DNA of 7,034 nucleotides, from the NCBI GenBank assembly GCA_021202715.1, contig JAJQCL010000027.1:1-7034 (forward strand), in the 5' to 3' direction. This stretch comes from Lachnospiraceae bacterium. GTDB taxonomy: Bacteria > Bacillota > Clostridia > Lachnospirales > Lachnospiraceae. This document shows positions 1-6,466 of the stretch, piece by piece. Position 1 is the first letter of the stretch; each line of letters opens with the position of its first letter. The notes beneath the pieces are model-generated. The model saw only the letters and a program-made list of their open reading frames with translations. It searched no databases and was not told where the DNA came from. The translations under genes and the position numbers were made by a program.

Positions 1-2680
1 CCTGGCGGCCGGCTGGGACAATGAGCCGGTGGATCCGGATACCCGGACGATCAAAGAGATTATTAAAAAGAATGTTTTTACTTATTTTAATATGATCTTT
101 GCCGTTCTGGCGGTGCTGCTTCTTATTGTCGGATCGTTTCGCGATATGACTTTCCTGGTCGTGGTCATCTGCAATACGGTGATCGGAATCATTCAGGAGA
201 TTCGCTCCAAGAAGGTCCTGGACGAACTGAATATTCTCAATGCGGCCCAGGCCCGGGTGATCCGGGAGGGAGAGATGCAGGAGATCCCTGTGGAGGACCT
301 GGTGATCGACGATGTGATCGTGCTGTCGGCCGGCGCCCAGATCCCGGCGGATGCCGTGGTTCTGGAGGGCAGCGTGCAGGTCAATGAATCGCTTCTCACC
401 GGGGAATCTGACGAGATCACCAAAGGAGAAGGAAAGGAACTTCTCTCAGGGAGCTTTGTGGTATCGGGGGATTGCCGGGCCTGCCTGACGCAGGTGGGGG
501 CTGACTCCTATATCTCCCGCCTGACGCTGCAGGCGACCAGTCAGAAGAGCGGAGAGCAGTCAGAGATGATCCGCTCGCTGGATCGGCTGGTCAAGATCGT
601 GGGAATCATCATCATCCCGATTGGTCTTCTGCTGTTCTATCAGCAGTTTTTTGTGGTGGGAAGCACCTTCCGGGACAGCGTGACCAATATGGTTGCGGCC
701 GTGATCGGCATGATCCCCGAAGGACTTTACCTCATGGCCAGCATGGCTCTGGCAGTCAGTGCCATGCGTCTGGGGCAGCAGCAGGTGCTGCTTCATGACA
801 TGAAGAGCATCGAGACGCTGGCCCGGGTGACGGTGCTCTGTGTGGACAAGACCGGGACGATCACGGAAAACCGGATGGAGGTCAAATCTTTTCTTCCCGG
901 CCGGAATCCCGGCGGCGACACGGTGAATGCCTCTCCAGCCCGTATCGAGGAGGTGCTTCAGAGCGGTCGGGCTCAGTTCGAGGACATGGCGCGGGAGCCG
1001 GAGAAATATGCCGCTGCGCCGCGCACGGGGGAGATCATCATCGAGGATCTGGACGACGAGGACAGTCCGCGGGAGATCTTTGTTTCCTCCGCCCGAAGGA
1101 GGCAGGAGCAATCCCAGGGGGAGGGAGCGCCTGCAGGAACAGCGGCTATGGCGGCACCTGGCGGAAGCATAGCACTTCCAGAAGAGAGGGGGGCTTCAAC
1201 CCTGCCCGGAAACATGCCGGAATCCGGGCAGGAGCAAATGTCTGCTCCCGGAGAGGCATCCTCTTCCGGCGAGGAGATCCGCGCTCTCCTGTGCGATTTC
1301 GTGCAGGGGATGACGGCGGATAACAGTACCATGAAGGCCATGAAGGAGTATTTCACGGAAGGAACGGGGCGGAAGCCGTCGCGCATCGTGCCGTTTTCTT
1401 CCCGGGTGAAATACAGCGCCGCGGTGATCGACGGTGTTTCCTATGTACTGGGCGCTCCGGAATTCATCCTCGGGGATGATTATGAACTGTATCAGGATGC
1501 CATGGAAGCACATGGCGAGGCGGGCTACCGGGTGCTGGCCTTCGGGCGGTACGACGGAGAGGTGACCGGCGCGCAGCTGCAGAAGCCGGTGCATCTGCTG
1601 GGCACGGTGCTCCTGGCCAATCGCGTCCGTGCCGGAGCGAAGGAAACCTTTGCCTATTTTGCGGAACGGGATGTGGAGATCAAGGTGATCTCCGGGGACA
1701 ATCCGGTCAGTGTGTCGGCCATTGCCCGGGAGGCGGGCATCGTCGGAGCGGAGGACTATGTGGACGCCGCCACCCTGCAGACGGACGAACAGATCGCCGA
1801 GGCGATGAAACGCTATACGGTGTTCGGCCGGGTGACGCCGGATCAGAAGCGCCGTTTCGTCCGGGCGCTGAAGGCAGAGGGGGAGACGGTGGCCATGACC
1901 GGCGACGGCGTCAACGACGTACTGGCTCTGAAGGACGCGGACTGCAGTGTCGCCATGGCTTCGGGTAGCGAAGCGGCGTCACAGGTGGCGCAGCTGGTTC
2001 TTCTGGATTCTGATTTCTCGCGGATGCCTTCGGTGGTCCTGGAGGGGCGGCGGGTGGTCAATAACATTCAGAGAACCGCCAGCCTGTTCCTGGTGAAAAA
2101 TATTTTCTCGCTGCTGTTGTCGGTGTTCTCGGTAATCCTGGTTATGGATTATCCGCTGGAGGCCTCACAGATTTCTTTGCTGAGTCTCTTCACGATCGGC
2201 GTGCCGGCCTTCATCCTGTCTCAGGAGCCTAATAAGGAGCCGATCCGAGGGCATTTCCTGACCAACGTGCTGCTGCGGGCGCTGCCGGCCGGGCTGACGG
2301 ACTTCATCATCGTTCTGAGCCTAGTAATATTCTGCCAGGAATTCAAGGTGGACAGTGACTGCATGTCGACGGCCTGTACGCTGCTGGTGTCTCTGGTTGG
2401 TTTTATGATCCTGTATCGGATCATGAAGCCGATGACGAAGATCCACTGGGCGATTTTGATCACGATGATCGCCGGGATGGTATTCTGCATGCTGCGGATG
2501 AGCTGGCTCTTCGGCATTACGACGATTACTCCGCAGGTGGCGATGCTGATGGTGGTGTTCGGCATCATTGCCGAGCCGCTGATGCGCTATCTGAGCATGT
2601 TTGCTGAATGGGTCGAGCGGAAGCTGACCGGAGACGCGGCAGGACACAGGCGGGAGCCCCGTGAGAGAACGGAAATGTAG
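1..2680 (+). CDS. P-type cation-transporting ATPase, N-terminus cut by the window edge
   Basis: This is an integral membrane pump that uses ATP hydrolysis, through a phospho-aspartate intermediate, to move a cation. The frame is open to the left edge and the residues before the GTG at 29 (LAAGWDNEP) resemble the family N-terminus, so the true start is probably upstream. Numbering from that GTG: two membrane helices at about 18-57, actuator TGES at 124-127, M3 near 190-208, M4 with PEGL at 230-233, phosphorylated Asp273 in DKTGT, N-domain GAPE at 475-478, P-domain SGDNP at 555-559 and TGDGVND at 624-630, then about six C-terminal helices. The M6 region reads TIGVPAF (722-728) and later EPN, unlike the Ca2+-ligand segment of SERCA pumps. 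The arrangement recalls CtpE-like bacterial ATPases, but the transported ion cannot be assigned. Residues about 290-414 form a long low-complexity insertion. The class is certain, the substrate is not. Confidence 0.93.
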   Translation, partial: LAAGWDNEPVDPDTRTIKEIIKKNVFTYFNMIFAVLAVLLLIVGSFRDMTFLVVVICNTVIGIIQEIRSKKVLDELNILNAAQARVIREGEMQEIPVEDLVIDDVIVLSAGAQIPADAVVLEGSVQVNESLLTGESDEITKGEGKELLSGSFVVSGDCRACLTQVGADSYISRLTLQATSQKSGEQSEMIRSLDRLVKIVGIIIIPIGLLLFYQQFFVVGSTFRDSVTNMVAAVIGMIPEGLYLMASMALAVSAMRLGQQQVLLHDMKSIETLARVTVLCVDKTGTITENRMEVKSFLPGRNPGGDTVNASPARIEEVLQSGRAQFEDMAREPEKYAAAPRTGEIIIEDLDDEDSPREIFVSSARRRQEQSQGEGAPAGTAAMAAPGGSIALPEERGASTLPGNMPESGQEQMSAPGEASSSGEEIRALLCDFVQGMTADNSTMKAMKEYFTEGTGRKPSRIVPFSSRVKYSAAVIDGVSYVLGAPEFILGDDYELYQDAMEAHGEAGYRVLAFGRYDGEVTGAQLQKPVHLLGTVLLANRVRAGAKETFAYFAERDVEIKVISGDNPVSVSAIAREAGIVGAEDYVDAATLQTDEQIAEAMKRYTVFGRVTPDQKRRFVRALKAEGETVAMTGDGVNDVLALKDADCSVAMASGSEAASQVAQLVLLDSDFSRMPSVVLEGRRVVNNIQRTASLFLVKNIFSLLLSVFSVILVMDYPLEASQISLLSLFTIGVPAFILSQEPNKEPIRGHFLTNVLLRALPAGLTDFIIVLSLVIFCQEFKVDSDCMSTACTLLVSLVGFMILYRIMKPMTKIHWAILITMIAGMVFCMLRMSWLFGITTITPQVAMLMVVFGIIAEPLMRYLSMFAEWVERKLTGDAAGHRREPRERTEM

Positions 2681-2701
2681 GTCGTGGAATGTGGAAAAGA
2701 A

Positions 2702-2734
2702 TCCGGGAGCGGATGGGGATGAGAAGCTCCCGGA
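2702..2734. repeat. Perfect inverted repeat (hairpin) after the ATPase gene
   Basis: The arms TCCGGGAGC (2702-2710) and GCTCCCGGA (2726-2734) are perfectly complementary over 9 bp and flank a 15-nt purine-rich loop. It begins 21 nt after the ATPase stop codon. On the + strand the stem is followed by an A-run (about 2737-2742), not a T-run, so it is not a standard intrinsic terminator. It could stabilise the 3' end of the ATPase message or bind a protein. The structure is plain in the sequence; its role is unknown. Confidence 0.5.
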
Positions 2735-2773
2735 CAGAAAAAAGAGCACCTGAACAGGGGCTGAAAAGAGAAC

Positions 2774-2779
2774 GGGAGG
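2774..2779 (+). promoter_or_regulatory. Ribosome binding site of the small membrane protein
   Basis: GGGAGG lies 3 nt before the ATG at 2783 and 9 nt before the in-frame ATG at 2789. The second spacing is the normal one, so it favours 2789 as the start codon. A third in-frame ATG at 2795 is 15 nt away and less likely. Confidence 0.7.
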
Positions 2780-2788
2780 TATATGAAC

Positions 2789-3073
2789 ATGGCGATGGAA
2801 GACTGGAATCACGACGGAAGCAACGATCGACGGGACGACTATCTGGAGCACACATATCTGCACAACAATGAGGGAGAGACGGGTGGCCGACGCTCTTCGG
2901 GCAGGGGGATTTCCTGCCTGGGGGTGATCGGGTGTGTCGTCGCGGGATTCCTTGAAATGACAGCGATTATCTGGCTGCTGGGCATTGAACCGAAGAATAT
3001 CCCGTCGATTGTACTGATAATTCTGTGGTTTGTCTGTGCGATGGCCACGGAGCTGGTTATATTAGTGCATTAG
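2789..3073 (+). CDS. Small two-helix membrane protein of unknown function
   Basis: I do not recognise this family. The product is 94 aa from the ATG at 2789, or 96 aa from the ATG at 2783; ribosome binding site spacing favours 2789. Its first 40 or so residues are hydrophilic, rich in Asp, Glu, Asn, His and Arg (MAMEDWNHDGSNDRRDDY near the start). Two hydrophobic stretches follow, at about residues 41-66 (from SCLGVIG to WLLGI) and 70-93 (PSIVLIILWFVCAMATELVI), separated by a short EPKN turn. This suggests a helical hairpin with the charged tail probably in the cytoplasm. No signal-peptide cleavage site or catalytic motif is visible. It lies about 100 nt downstream of the ATPase gene with no clear promoter between, so it may share that transcript. 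A good ribosome binding site and clear hydrophobic organisation support a real gene; function is open. Confidence 0.72.
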   Translation: MAMEDWNHDGSNDRRDDYLEHTYLHNNEGETGGRRSSGRGISCLGVIGCVVAGFLEMTAIIWLLGIEPKNIPSIVLIILWFVCAMATELVILVH

Positions 3074-3137
3074 GGGGTAAGATTTTCGGGTACCGCGCAG
3101 TCCATGAGGGAAGACGTATGGGACGAACCCTGATTTT

Positions 3138-3163
3138 CAGCAGGGGCAGCGCTGCTGCATTTT
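3138..3163 (+). terminator. Weak terminator-like hairpin upstream of the trp promoters
   Basis: CAGCAG (3138-3143) pairs with CTGCTG (3152-3157) and is followed by CATTTT. An inner palindrome GCAGCGCTGC (3146-3155) offers an alternative fold. The stem is only 6 bp and the T-run four bases, so this is a weak candidate for ending the upstream transcript before the trp promoters. Confidence 0.3.
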
Positions 3164-3174
3164 GGAAAAAAGTA

Positions 3175-3204
3175 TTGACAGAAACCTCATTCTTGTGCTA
3201 AGGT
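3175..3204 (+). promoter_or_regulatory. Candidate upstream promoter P1 of the trp operon
   Basis: A perfect -35 TTGACA (3175-3180) is followed after 18 nt by a poor -10 TAAGGT (3199-3204), which is preceded by an extended -10 TG (3196-3197). The -10 match is weak, so P1 is less convincing than the overlapping downstream promoter P2. Confidence 0.4.
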
Positions 3205-3206
3205 AT

Positions 3207-3234
3207 TTGACAGCAACACAATACCTGTTAAAAT
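3207..3234 (+). promoter_or_regulatory. Main sigma-A-type promoter P2 of the trp operon
   Basis: A perfect -35 TTGACA (3207-3212), a 16-nt spacer and -10 TAAAAT (3229-3234, five of six consensus bases) with an extended -10 TG at 3226-3227. Transcription should begin near 3241, just before the T-box Stem I, which is where a T-box leader should start. This is the best promoter in the window. Confidence 0.8.
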
Positions 3235-3428
3235 CGAAGAACAAAAAGAGTACCGCAGGAGAGCAGCATCACAGAGAGCCGGGGCGCTGAGAGCCGGTAT
3301 GGGACGCCTGAGGGAATGGGTTTGGGAGATGCCCGGTGAGGAAGGTAGCCGGCGCCGTGACTTCACGTTACAGAAGTGGGATATCGAGGGGATTCCCTCC
3401 GTATCCGAGAGATGATCTGAGATTTGGT

Positions 3429-3471
3429 GGCGAGTATTTTCCGATTCCGGGAAATACCCGCTTTTTCTTTT
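3429..3471 (+). terminator. Extra terminator-like hairpin inside the T-box leader
   Basis: Arms 3429-3443 and 3448-3462 form a stem with one A-C mismatch (3433/3458) and an ATTC loop. Pairs from 3434 inward are continuous (GTATTTTCCG with CGGGAAATAC, one U-G). The stem is followed directly by T5-C-T4 (3462-3471). By position it could simply be T-box Stem III, but the U-run makes it look like an intrinsic terminator. Confidence 0.5.
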
Positions 3472-3545
3472 GAAAGGATCTGCTGCAGAGGACCGGCCGG
3501 AACCTGACCGCCGCGCGGAGACACCGACAAGTTTCAGATTAAGAC

Positions 3546-3573
3546 AGGGTGGCACCGCGAGAGATTCGCCCCT
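3546..3573 (+). promoter_or_regulatory. T-box antiterminator
   Basis: AGGG (3546-3549) pairs with CCCT (3570-3573), and GCG (3557-3559) pairs with CGC (3567-3569), around loop AGAGATT. The 7-nt bulge TGGCACC (3550-3556) is the binding site for the tRNA acceptor end. The 3' strand is shared with the terminator, so the two folds exclude each other. Confidence 0.92.
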
Positions 3574-3607
3574 GAAGATGTTTGACCGCATCTTCGGGGG
3601 CGTTTTT
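3567..3607 (+). terminator. Rho-independent terminator of the T-box switch
   Basis: A 14-bp stem, 3567-3580 with 3589-3602 (one U-G pair), encloses an 8-nt loop TTTGACCG and is followed by T5 (3603-3607). Its 5' arm contains the antiterminator 3' strand (3567-3573). It should form when tRNA-Trp is charged and stop transcription before trpE. Confidence 0.93.
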
Positions 3608-3688
3608 GCATATTTTACAGGCAAAACTGTGAGGAGCGCCCGACCTTCGATGAGAGGCAGGAAATATTTGGTCGCAAAGGAGAGGCAG

Positions 3689-5098
3689 ATGAAGCGAGTA
3701 TACCGTGTGTACAAGAAGACCGTAAGTATCGTCGGCGAGTCGGCGACGGCCATGTACGAGAACCTGGCGGGGAGCCACAAGGGGTTCCTGCTGGAGAGCT
3801 ACGACAAGAATTACGACCGCTATACCTTCATGGGTGTGGAGCCGGAGGAAATGATTTCCTCCGAGGCGGACGCTCTGGTGATCCGTAAGAAGGACGGGAG
3901 CCGCGAGGTGCGCCCGGGGCAGCCGTTGGAGGAGCTGAAAAAATATTATGATTCCTTCGATATCCGCAATGACAACGAGGAGCTGGCCTTCACCGGCGGC
4001 CTGGTGGGATGCCTGGCCTATGATTTCGTCCGCTATACCGAGGATATTCCGGATGCGAATCCCGACGAGATCGGTCTCGGCAATATCCAATTGATGTTGA
4101 TGACGGAGTTCTTGGTGGCTGATTATGTGGCGGAGACGCTGACGGCCGTGGTGCTGGAGGCGGACGACGCCGACGGGAAGCGGCGGGCGCTGGCCCGGGC
4201 CGAGGAGCTGCTGCGCATCGTCCGGGCGCGGAACACGGAGCCGAAGCAGGAATTTGTACATGACGGGAAAATCATAAAGAAGTCTGATACAGTAGAGGAA
4301 TACGGCGCCAAGGTGGAGCGCATTAAGGAGTATATCCGCGAGGGGGATGTCTTCCAGACGGTGCTTTCCCAGCGCTGGACCACTCAGACGGATCACGACG
4401 GCTTTACTCTCTATAAGGAGCTGCGGCAGAAGAACCCTTCGCCCTATCTGTATTATCTGAACTTTGGGGAGTTCGAGGTCATCGGCAGCTCGCCCGAAAT
4501 GATCGTCAAGCAGCAGGGAAATCGGGTGTACACCTGCCCGATCGCCGGAACCCGCCCCCGCGGCAAGACCGAAGCAGAGGATCAGCGGCTGGTGGACGAT
4601 CTGCTGGCCGACGAGAAGGAGCGGGCCGAGCACGTCATGCTCGTGGACCTGGCGCGCAACGACATGGGGCGCATTTCCGAGTTTGGCACGGTGAAGGTGA
4701 CGCAGTTCATGAACGTGCAGAAATATTCCCATGTCATGCACATCGTCTCTCTGGTGGAGGGACACAAGAATGGAGAGCGGCATCCGCTGGATCTGGTGGC
4801 CTCCTTCCTCCCCGCGGGGACGCTGAGCGGCGCGCCTAAGGTGCGGGCCATGGAGATCATCGACGAGCTGGAGGATCTGCACCGCGGCCTCTACGGCGGT
4901 GCGACCGGGTATCTGGTTTTCAACGGAAATATCGATTTCTGCATTACGATCCGGACGATGATCAAGAAGGGACGCAATGTGTATCTGCAGGCCGGAGCCG
5001 GGATCGTGGCCGATTCTCAGCCGGAAAATGAATACAGAGAGTGCTGCAACAAGGTCATGGGGATGGCCAAGACGCTGGTAGAGGAGGAAAACTTATGA
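3689..5098 (+). CDS. trpE: Anthranilate synthase component I
   Basis: TrpE converts chorismate to anthranilate using ammonia supplied by TrpG, the first committed step of tryptophan synthesis in the cytoplasm. The start at 3689 is chosen because AGGAG (3678-3682) lies 6 nt upstream; the frame is open further back, but an in-frame ATG at 3650 lacks a well-spaced ribosome binding site and earlier codons lie in the terminator. The product is 469 aa, at the compact end for the family. The N-terminal domain carries LLES (34-37), the usual tryptophan feedback site, as does NPSPY (249-253). The chorismate-binding domain has PIAGTRPRG (284-292), the metal-site region with KERAEH and LVDLARND, YSHVMHIVS, and LSGAPK (379-384). 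PIAGT, rather than the PIKGT typical of PabB, supports anthranilate synthase. It is controlled by the T-box leader and overlaps trpG by 4 nt. Confidence 0.96.
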   Translation: MKRVYRVYKKTVSIVGESATAMYENLAGSHKGFLLESYDKNYDRYTFMGVEPEEMISSEADALVIRKKDGSREVRPGQPLEELKKYYDSFDIRNDNEELAFTGGLVGCLAYDFVRYTEDIPDANPDEIGLGNIQLMLMTEFLVADYVAETLTAVVLEADDADGKRRALARAEELLRIVRARNTEPKQEFVHDGKIIKKSDTVEEYGAKVERIKEYIREGDVFQTVLSQRWTTQTDHDGFTLYKELRQKNPSPYLYYLNFGEFEVIGSSPEMIVKQQGNRVYTCPIAGTRPRGKTEAEDQRLVDDLLADEKERAEHVMLVDLARNDMGRISEFGTVKVTQFMNVQKYSHVMHIVSLVEGHKNGERHPLDLVASFLPAGTLSGAPKVRAMEIIDELEDLHRGLYGGATGYLVFNGNIDFCITIRTMIKKGRNVYLQAGAGIVADSQPENEYRECCNKVMGMAKTLVEEENL

Positions 5099-5664
5099 TA
5101 TTGCTCATCGACAACTATGATTCGTTTACCTACAACCTGTATCAGTATATAGGAACCTTCACCGACGATGTGCAGGTGGTACGCAATGACAAACTGACCG
5201 TCGAGGATGTGAAAAAAATGCACCCGGAGAAGATCGTTCTCTCCCCCGGCCCCAAGACCCCGAATGAGGCCGGGATCTGCCTGGATCTGGTGCGGGAGTT
5301 CTATGATAAAGTCCCGATGCTGGGCGTCTGCCTGGGGCATCAGACCATCGGCGCGGCGCTGGGCGGCCATGTAATTCATGCGGCTCATCTGCTGCACGGC
5401 AAGCAGTCGGTGATCGAGCACGCGGGGGAGGGCATCTTCTCCGGTGTTCCCAGCCCGATACGGGTGGCCCGTTACCATTCTCTTGCTCTGGAGAAGGAGA
5501 CGCTGCCGGAGTGCTTTGAGATTCTGGCCTATGCGGACGATGGTGAGATCATGGCCATGCGTCACCGGGAGTATCCGGTCATCGGGCTGCAGTTCCATCC
5601 CGAATCCATTTACACGCAGTACGGCAAACGGATGGTGGAAAATTTTGTCAATAACGAGGTGTGA
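5095..5664 (+). CDS. trpG: Anthranilate synthase component II (glutamine amidotransferase)
   Basis: TrpG hydrolyses glutamine and channels ammonia to TrpE. The ATG at 5095 overlaps the trpE stop codon (ATGA) and has AGGAGG (5082-5087) 7 nt upstream; it also gives the classic N-terminus MILLIDNYDSFTYN. The product is 189 aa, the normal size for a free class I amidotransferase, so it is not the fused TrpG-TrpD found in some bacteria. The triad is complete: Cys79 in GVCLGHQ, His168 and Glu170 in QFHPES. SPGP (oxyanion region) and HGK lie in their expected places. It might also serve PabB in folate synthesis, since many Firmicutes share one amidotransferase, but that cannot be judged here. The overlap with trpE suggests translational coupling and balanced amounts of the two subunits. 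trpD, its usual downstream neighbour, is absent. Confidence 0.96.
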   Translation: MILLIDNYDSFTYNLYQYIGTFTDDVQVVRNDKLTVEDVKKMHPEKIVLSPGPKTPNEAGICLDLVREFYDKVPMLGVCLGHQTIGAALGGHVIHAAHLLHGKQSVIEHAGEGIFSGVPSPIRVARYHSLALEKETLPECFEILAYADDGEIMAMRHREYPVIGLQFHPESIYTQYGKRMVENFVNNEV

Positions 5665-5670
5665 TGCGAT

Positions 5671-6465
5671 ATGATTCTGGACGATATTGTAAAAGATAAG
5701 AGAAAACGTCTCATCGAGGCGAAGCGGCAGGTCTCCCCGGAGGAGATGCGGCGGCGCGCGCTGGCGGAGACGCGGACGCCGGTGAGCTTCTACGAGGCGC
5801 GGGCGAAGCCGGGGCTCTCGATCATTGGCGAGTTTAAGAAGGCCGCGCCCAGTCTGGGGAAGATTCCTCAGACGATGGAGCTGACAGACCGGATCAGTGA
5901 GTACAACGAGTCGGTGGACGCCATTTCCTGCCTCACGGAGGAGGACCATTTCCTCGGCAGCGCTGACTACCTGCGGCAGATCCGGGCCATCTCACCGCTT
6001 CCCATCCTGCGGAAGGATTTCACGGTGGATGAGTACCAGATCTATGAGGCGCGGGTCATCGGAGCCGATGCGATCCTGCTGATCGCGGCAATCCTCGACG
6101 ACGCCGACCTGCGGCGATTCTATGAGCTGGCGGCTTCCCTGGGGCTGGACGCCCTGGTGGAGGTTCACAATGAAGAGGAAATGGAGCGGGCGCTGGCGCT
6201 TTCCCCGCGGATCCTCGGGGTCAATAACCGCAACCTGAAGGATTTCAGCATTTCCCTGGAGACGACAAGACGTCTGGCGGCAATGGTGCCGGCCGGGCAG
6301 GTGTTGATCGCAGAGAGTGGCATCATGGGGGACGAGGATGTGGCGTATCTGGGCGACTGCGGCATCAGCGGCTTCCTCATCGGGCGGGCTTTCATGGAAT
6401 CAGAAAATCCCCGCACGCTGGCACGACACTGGAAATCAGTTTTCAACAACGGCACAGGAGGTTGA
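5671..6465 (+). CDS. trpC: Indole-3-glycerol phosphate synthase
   Basis: TrpC is a cytoplasmic TIM-barrel enzyme that closes the ring of CdRP, with loss of CO2 and water, to give indole-3-glycerol phosphate. The product is 264 aa, the usual monofunctional length, so there is no fused TrpF domain. The catalytic set is complete by comparison with the known enzyme: Glu54 and Lys56 in IGEFKK, Lys115 in LRKDF, Glu164 in VEVH, Asn185 in GVNNRN, Glu215-Ser216 in AESGI, then the phosphate-binding GFLIGRAFM. The early loop reads AAPSLG in place of the common SPS-G form, a mild variation. The ATG at 5671 follows trpG by 6 nt, with GAGGT (5656-5660) 10 nt upstream inside the end of trpG. The ribosome binding site for trpB lies in its own last codons. 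It follows trpG directly where trpD is usual. Confidence 0.96.
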   Translation: MILDDIVKDKRKRLIEAKRQVSPEEMRRRALAETRTPVSFYEARAKPGLSIIGEFKKAAPSLGKIPQTMELTDRISEYNESVDAISCLTEEDHFLGSADYLRQIRAISPLPILRKDFTVDEYQIYEARVIGADAILLIAAILDDADLRRFYELAASLGLDALVEVHNEEEMERALALSPRILGVNNRNLKDFSISLETTRRLAAMVPAGQVLIAESGIMGDEDVAYLGDCGISGFLIGRAFMESENPRTLARHWKSVFNNGTGG

Positions 6466-6466
6466 T

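Larger units (their letters stand above)
3241..3607 (+). ncRNA. T-box riboswitch leader, probably tRNA-Trp responsive
   Basis: T-box leaders bind a tRNA: the anticodon pairs with a specifier codon in Stem I, and the free NCCA end of uncharged tRNA pairs with the antiterminator bulge and allows read-through. Visible here are the AG-bulge motif AGAGAG (3273-3278), an apical hairpin with CCGG arms (3279-3282 and 3294-3297) around loop GGCGCTGAGAG, a hairpin at 3379-3406, the T-box sequence AGGGTGGCACCGCG (3546-3559) and a terminator at 3567-3607. The bulge TGGC would pair with GCCA, so discriminator base G as in tRNA-Trp. The best specifier is TGG at 3317-3319 in the context GAATGGG; TGG at 3300-3302 and 3323-3325 are alternatives, because I could not resolve the basal Stem I pairing. 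Position upstream of trpE supports Trp specificity. An additional terminator-like hairpin at 3429-3471 sits inside the leader. Confidence 0.92.

Noticed and set aside
2689..2871. A 60-codon plus-strand frame between the ATPase and the small membrane protein
   Set aside because: It has no ribosome binding site, a Arg/Glu/Lys-heavy composition without structure, and overlaps the better supported small membrane protein gene in another frame.
3370..3471. A second, degenerate T-box in tandem (GTGGGATATCGAG near 3376 followed by a terminator)
   Set aside because: The conserved ACCGCG portion is missing and the hairpin at 3379-3406 does not share bases with the terminator-like stem at 3429-3462, so no antiterminator/terminator switch can be built.
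3470..3688. Extending trpE upstream to the ATG at 3470 or 3650
   Set aside because: The frame is open, but this stretch contains the T-box and terminator, and neither start has a well-spaced ribosome binding site. AGGAG before 3689 and the family N-terminus fit far better.
3539..4882. A 447-codon open frame on the minus strand opposite trpE
   Set aside because: It is antisense to a fully supported trpE, its translation (His, Leu, Arg, Gln-rich) has no recognisable domain, and long antisense frames are common in GC-rich genes.
3689..5664. PabB/PabA (aminodeoxychorismate synthase) in place of TrpE/TrpG
   Set aside because: The chorismate enzyme has PIAGT, not the PabB-type PIKGT, keeps LLES, and is linked to trpC and trpB under a Trp T-box.
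5017..5949. A 310-codon open frame on the minus strand opposite trpG and trpC
   Set aside because: It runs across two well-supported genes and their junction and has low-information Leu/Arg/His-rich sequence; it is a codon-bias shadow.
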